Shown: one piece after another, positions 52,191 through 54,233 of the stretch
Layout: each line of letters begins with the position of its first letter
How positions within the stretch are numbered: the stretch's first letter is position 1
Assembly (NCBI GenBank): GCA_958441075.1
Contig: CAUCBQ010000001.1
Location: forward strand, 1 to 54,233
Direction: 5' to 3'
DNA length: 54,233 nt
Source: an uncultured Clostridiaceae bacterium
GTDB lineage: Bacteria > Bacillota > Clostridia > Lachnospirales > Lachnospiraceae
Position numbers and translations under genes: made by a program
The notes under the pieces: generated by a model
What the model was told of the DNA's origin: nothing
Database searches by the model: none
What the model saw: only the letters and a program-made list of their open reading frames with translations

Positions 52191-52643
52191 TTAAAGCGCA
52201 ACCTTTACAACTACCTTTTTAACGAAGCATGGCCCGCCAGCCTGGCATCTTGGCTTATGAGCATCTTCAGGAGCAACAATGATCAGATCGCCCTCTTCCA
52301 GAAGAACGGTTCCGCTCAATTCCGGCTCCTCGTAGAAAATCAGGTCATTTTCCTCGATGCGTTCCTTTACTGCAAGACCCTCTCTCTTGCAGATGCCAAA
52401 CTGCTCCTTTCCCTTTGCAACGTACTGAATATCAAAGTACTTCTCATGGGTTTCAAAAAAGCCTGTCTCTGCCGGAATCGTAGTATATTCCTGAATATTA
52501 GCCACTACTGTGTCACCCATGATCGGATAACTTCCCACTGGCAGCGCGTTGATATCCGTCTCTGCCAGCCACTTATAGGCACAGGTAAATTTCTCTTCCA
52601 GATAATTATACTTCTCTGCAATACTTATATTTGAAAAAAACAT
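52191..52643 (-). CDS. YhcH/YjgK/YiaL family protein
   Basis: A 150-residue cupin-like protein of the YhcH/EbgC family: HEKYFDIQYVAKGKEQFGIC and APEDAHKPRCQ hold the metal-binding-type His and Glu residues. Members sit in sugar-acid and sialic acid operons (YiaL in the E. coli yia gulonate operon) and probably act on sugar isomers or anomers. GGAGG precedes the ATG. The pairing with Ldh-family genes here resembles the yiaK-yiaL pair. Confidence 0.9.
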   Translation of the reverse strand: MFFSNISIAEKYNYLEEKFTCAYKWLAETDINALPVGSYPIMGDTVVANIQEYTTIPAETGFFETHEKYFDIQYVAKGKEQFGICKREGLAVKERIEENDLIFYEEPELSGTVLLEEGDLIIVAPEDAHKPRCQAGGPCFVKKVVVKVAL

Positions 52644-52662
52644 AATCCTTTCCTCCTGTTCG

Positions 52663-53712
52663 TTATTTGCTCGCTATATCCGTCGTGGACATATCCCCCG
52701 ACGCCAAAGCACACAGCTGCTTCCAGATTGCCTCATCTACATGGATACCGTTTTTCATGCTCTCTTCCCGTACAGCAGCAGCCCGCTGTCCCGGATAGCT
52801 TACATGACCGCCTTCCCGCTCAGGATGAGCCTTATGAACCGCTTCGATTCTACGGTTTAACATGGCCTGTATCTCTTCTTTTGAACCAAACAGATAAGGA
52901 TCATAGGCAATAAAAATCTGACAGCAGTTTGTACAGCTTCCTTTTGCCTGTATATCCATGTCTGTTCCGCTCATTCCATTAGCCATAAGAGCCGCGGCCA
53001 TATCAAGGGCAAGGGCCATTCCGCTTCCCTTCCAGTATCCCATGGGCAGCCCCCGCATGGTTTCCTCTATGGCGCCCGGATCGCAGGTCAGATTTCCATC
53101 CTTATCAAATCCTCCCGGATAGGGAAGCTGCTTTCCTGCCAGACGGTATACGCCCAGCTTTCCATATGCATACAGGCTCAGGGCCATATCAAGGACAACC
53201 GGGCCATCCTCTCTTGGGATCGCCATACAGAAAGGGTTGTTCCCCACACTGCGCTTATCGCTTCCCCACAATGGCATACAGCTTTCCGCATTAATCCAGC
53301 TCATACCCATAAAGCCTGCTTCTGCCATTCTCCATACATAGGTTGCGCCTCTCATCCAGTGAGTGGTATTTTTTAAAGCAACGCAGCCAATTCCGTGCGT
53401 TTTCGCCAGCTCTATGGCTCTGTCTGAGCAAAAGAGCGCATTTGTAATGCCAATTCCCAGCTGTCCGTCGTAGTTTTCTACTGCGCCCTTTGCTCCGACA
53501 AGCCGAGGCTCGCCTTTAATGTTGACCCATCCCTTTTGAACATATTCCACAAATCTGGGAATGCGGTTCAGTCCATGGCTTTCTACCCCATCAGCACTGG
53601 ACTGAATATGAATGGATGCGCAGATCTCCGCCTTCTCCTCTGTAAGCCCCAGATTCAGGAAAATCTGCTTTACATCCTTTTTTAACTTATCATAAGGAAT
53701 ACGAACCCCCAT
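52663..53712 (-). CDS. Ldh family oxidoreductase, YiaK/DlgD-like
   Basis: A 349-residue NAD(P)-dependent oxidoreductase of the malate/L-lactate dehydrogenase type 2 family: VGVIPYDKLKK-like start, ESHGLNRIPRFVEYV, GIGCVALKNTTHWMRGATY with the catalytic His, and NNPFCMAIPRE. YiaK/DlgD reduces 2,3-diketo-L-gulonate, which suits the neighbouring YiaL-like gene. Other family substrates (malate, ureidoglycolate, sulfolactate) cannot be excluded. It is 14 bp downstream of a close paralogue. Confidence 0.88.
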   Translation of the reverse strand: MGVRIPYDKLKKDVKQIFLNLGLTEEKAEICASIHIQSSADGVESHGLNRIPRFVEYVQKGWVNIKGEPRLVGAKGAVENYDGQLGIGITNALFCSDRAIELAKTHGIGCVALKNTTHWMRGATYVWRMAEAGFMGMSWINAESCMPLWGSDKRSVGNNPFCMAIPREDGPVVLDMALSLYAYGKLGVYRLAGKQLPYPGGFDKDGNLTCDPGAIEETMRGLPMGYWKGSGMALALDMAAALMANGMSGTDMDIQAKGSCTNCCQIFIAYDPYLFGSKEEIQAMLNRRIEAVHKAHPEREGGHVSYPGQRAAAVREESMKNGIHVDEAIWKQLCALASGDMSTTDIASK

Positions 53713-53726
53713 AGCTTATCCCCGCT

Positions 53727-54233
53727 TTACTTGCTTGCAATATCCTTTGTTTCCATATTTCCTGCAGCCAGAGCGCAGATCTGCTCCCAGATAGCCTCAT
53801 CTACAGAAACTCCGTCCTTCATGCTCTTTTCACGAGTGGCGATTGTTCTCTGTCCGGGACAGGTCACGTGGCCGCCTTCACGCTCCGGATGAGCTGCATT
53901 TGCAGCTGCAACACGCTTATTGAGCATGGACTGGATCTCTTCCTTTGTTCCAAAAAGATATGGATCATATGCGATAAAGATCTGGCAGCATCCAGTACAG
54001 CTTCCCTGGTTCGCATTGTCCATATCGGTTCCGCACTTGCCGTTTGCCATAAGAGCTGCTGCCATATCCAGTGCAAGGGCCATACCGCTTCCCTTCCAGT
54101 ATCCGGTAGGAAGAATTCTCTTGCTGTCCTCAATGGCTCCGGGATCGCTGGTCAGATTTCCCTTTTTATCAAAACCGCCCGGATAAGGAAGCTGCTTTCC
54201 TGCCAGACGGTATACGCCCAGCTTTCCATATGC
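53727..54233 (-). CDS. Ldh family oxidoreductase, partial (N-terminus beyond the window)
   Basis: The C-terminal 168 residues of a second YiaK/DlgD-like enzyme. The frame stays open to the right edge, with residues AYGKLGVYRLAGKQLPYPGG in frame before the first internal ATG. It closely resembles the downstream paralogue, and 47 bases at 54187-54233 are identical to 53123-53169. The pair looks like a tandem duplication or a case of gene conversion. The true start is outside the window. Confidence 0.88.
   Translation of the reverse strand, partial: AYGKLGVYRLAGKQLPYPGGFDKKGNLTSDPGAIEDSKRILPTGYWKGSGMALALDMAAALMANGKCGTDMDNANQGSCTGCCQIFIAYDPYLFGTKEEIQSMLNKRVAAANAAHPEREGGHVTCPGQRTIATREKSMKDGVSVDEAIWEQICALAAGNMETKDIASK

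Noticed and set aside
1..54233. CRISPR arrays, insertion sequences, prophage or tRNA genes
   Set aside because: No regularly spaced repeats, transposase or phage genes, or cloverleaf-like sequences with TTCGA loops were noticed by eye.

Overview
The window looks like a chromosome segment from an anaerobic, spore-forming member of the Lachnospiraceae (Clostridia). Supporting signs are a large Firmicutes-type SRP RNA, spmA and spmB, the clustered FabK-type fatty-acid operon, small clostridial families of unknown function, AGGAGG-type ribosome binding sites, and sigma-A promoters with 17-bp spacers. No plasmid, phage, insertion-sequence or CRISPR signature was seen. Most genes are on the minus strand, which suggests that replication runs from high to low coordinates.

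Layout. (1) 1-500: tandem strong promoters and a leader that look like the start of an rRNA operon running off the left edge. (2) 510-8500: housekeeping block pfkA-dnaX-ebfC-recR-TPR protein-HAD phosphatase-cvpA, preceded by the SRP RNA gene. (3) 8514-14630: glycerate kinase and its CdaR-type regulator, tadA, an NrdG/PflA-like radical SAM activase, a Lachnospiraceae protein of unknown function, and nagB. (4) 14639-19506: GntR regulator, sugar ABC transporter lacking an ATPase gene, and a URO-D family protein. (5) 19751-29635: GerMN-like lipoprotein, FabT-like MarR regulator, murD with a MurL-like PP-loop partner, spmA and spmB separated by cysK and a PAS-GAF-GGDEF protein, a YitT protein, a cluster of DnaA boxes, and a MerR regulator. 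(6) 29768-40357: a complete type II fatty-acid synthesis operon, fabH-acpP-fabK-fabD-fabG-fabF-accB-fabZ-accC-accDA, ending in a cysteine-motif nitronate-monooxygenase-like gene. (7) 40633-46235: abrB, nrdI, split thrE, rsmI, trmN, yaaT, holB. (8) 46388-54233: hexuronate/hexonate catabolism (uxuB, uxuA, two zinc dehydrogenases, GntR, YhcH and two tandem Ldh-family oxidoreductases, the second cut by the window edge).

Blocks 2 and 7 resemble the region near the Bacillus subtilis origin (tadA-scr-dnaX-yaaK-recR and holB-yaaT-yabB-rsmI-abrB), here rearranged and interleaved with metabolic operons.

The most unusual points are: the murD/MurL-like pair, which suggests D-glutamate is made on the peptidoglycan precursor; the fatty-acid operon with an AccD-AccA fusion, a FabT-like operator and a terminal FabX-like candidate for unsaturated fatty-acid synthesis; a DnaA-box cluster away from dnaA; and a TPR protein carrying what looks like a dead AAA+ domain. 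Function calls rest on recognising protein families from sequence. No database search was run.
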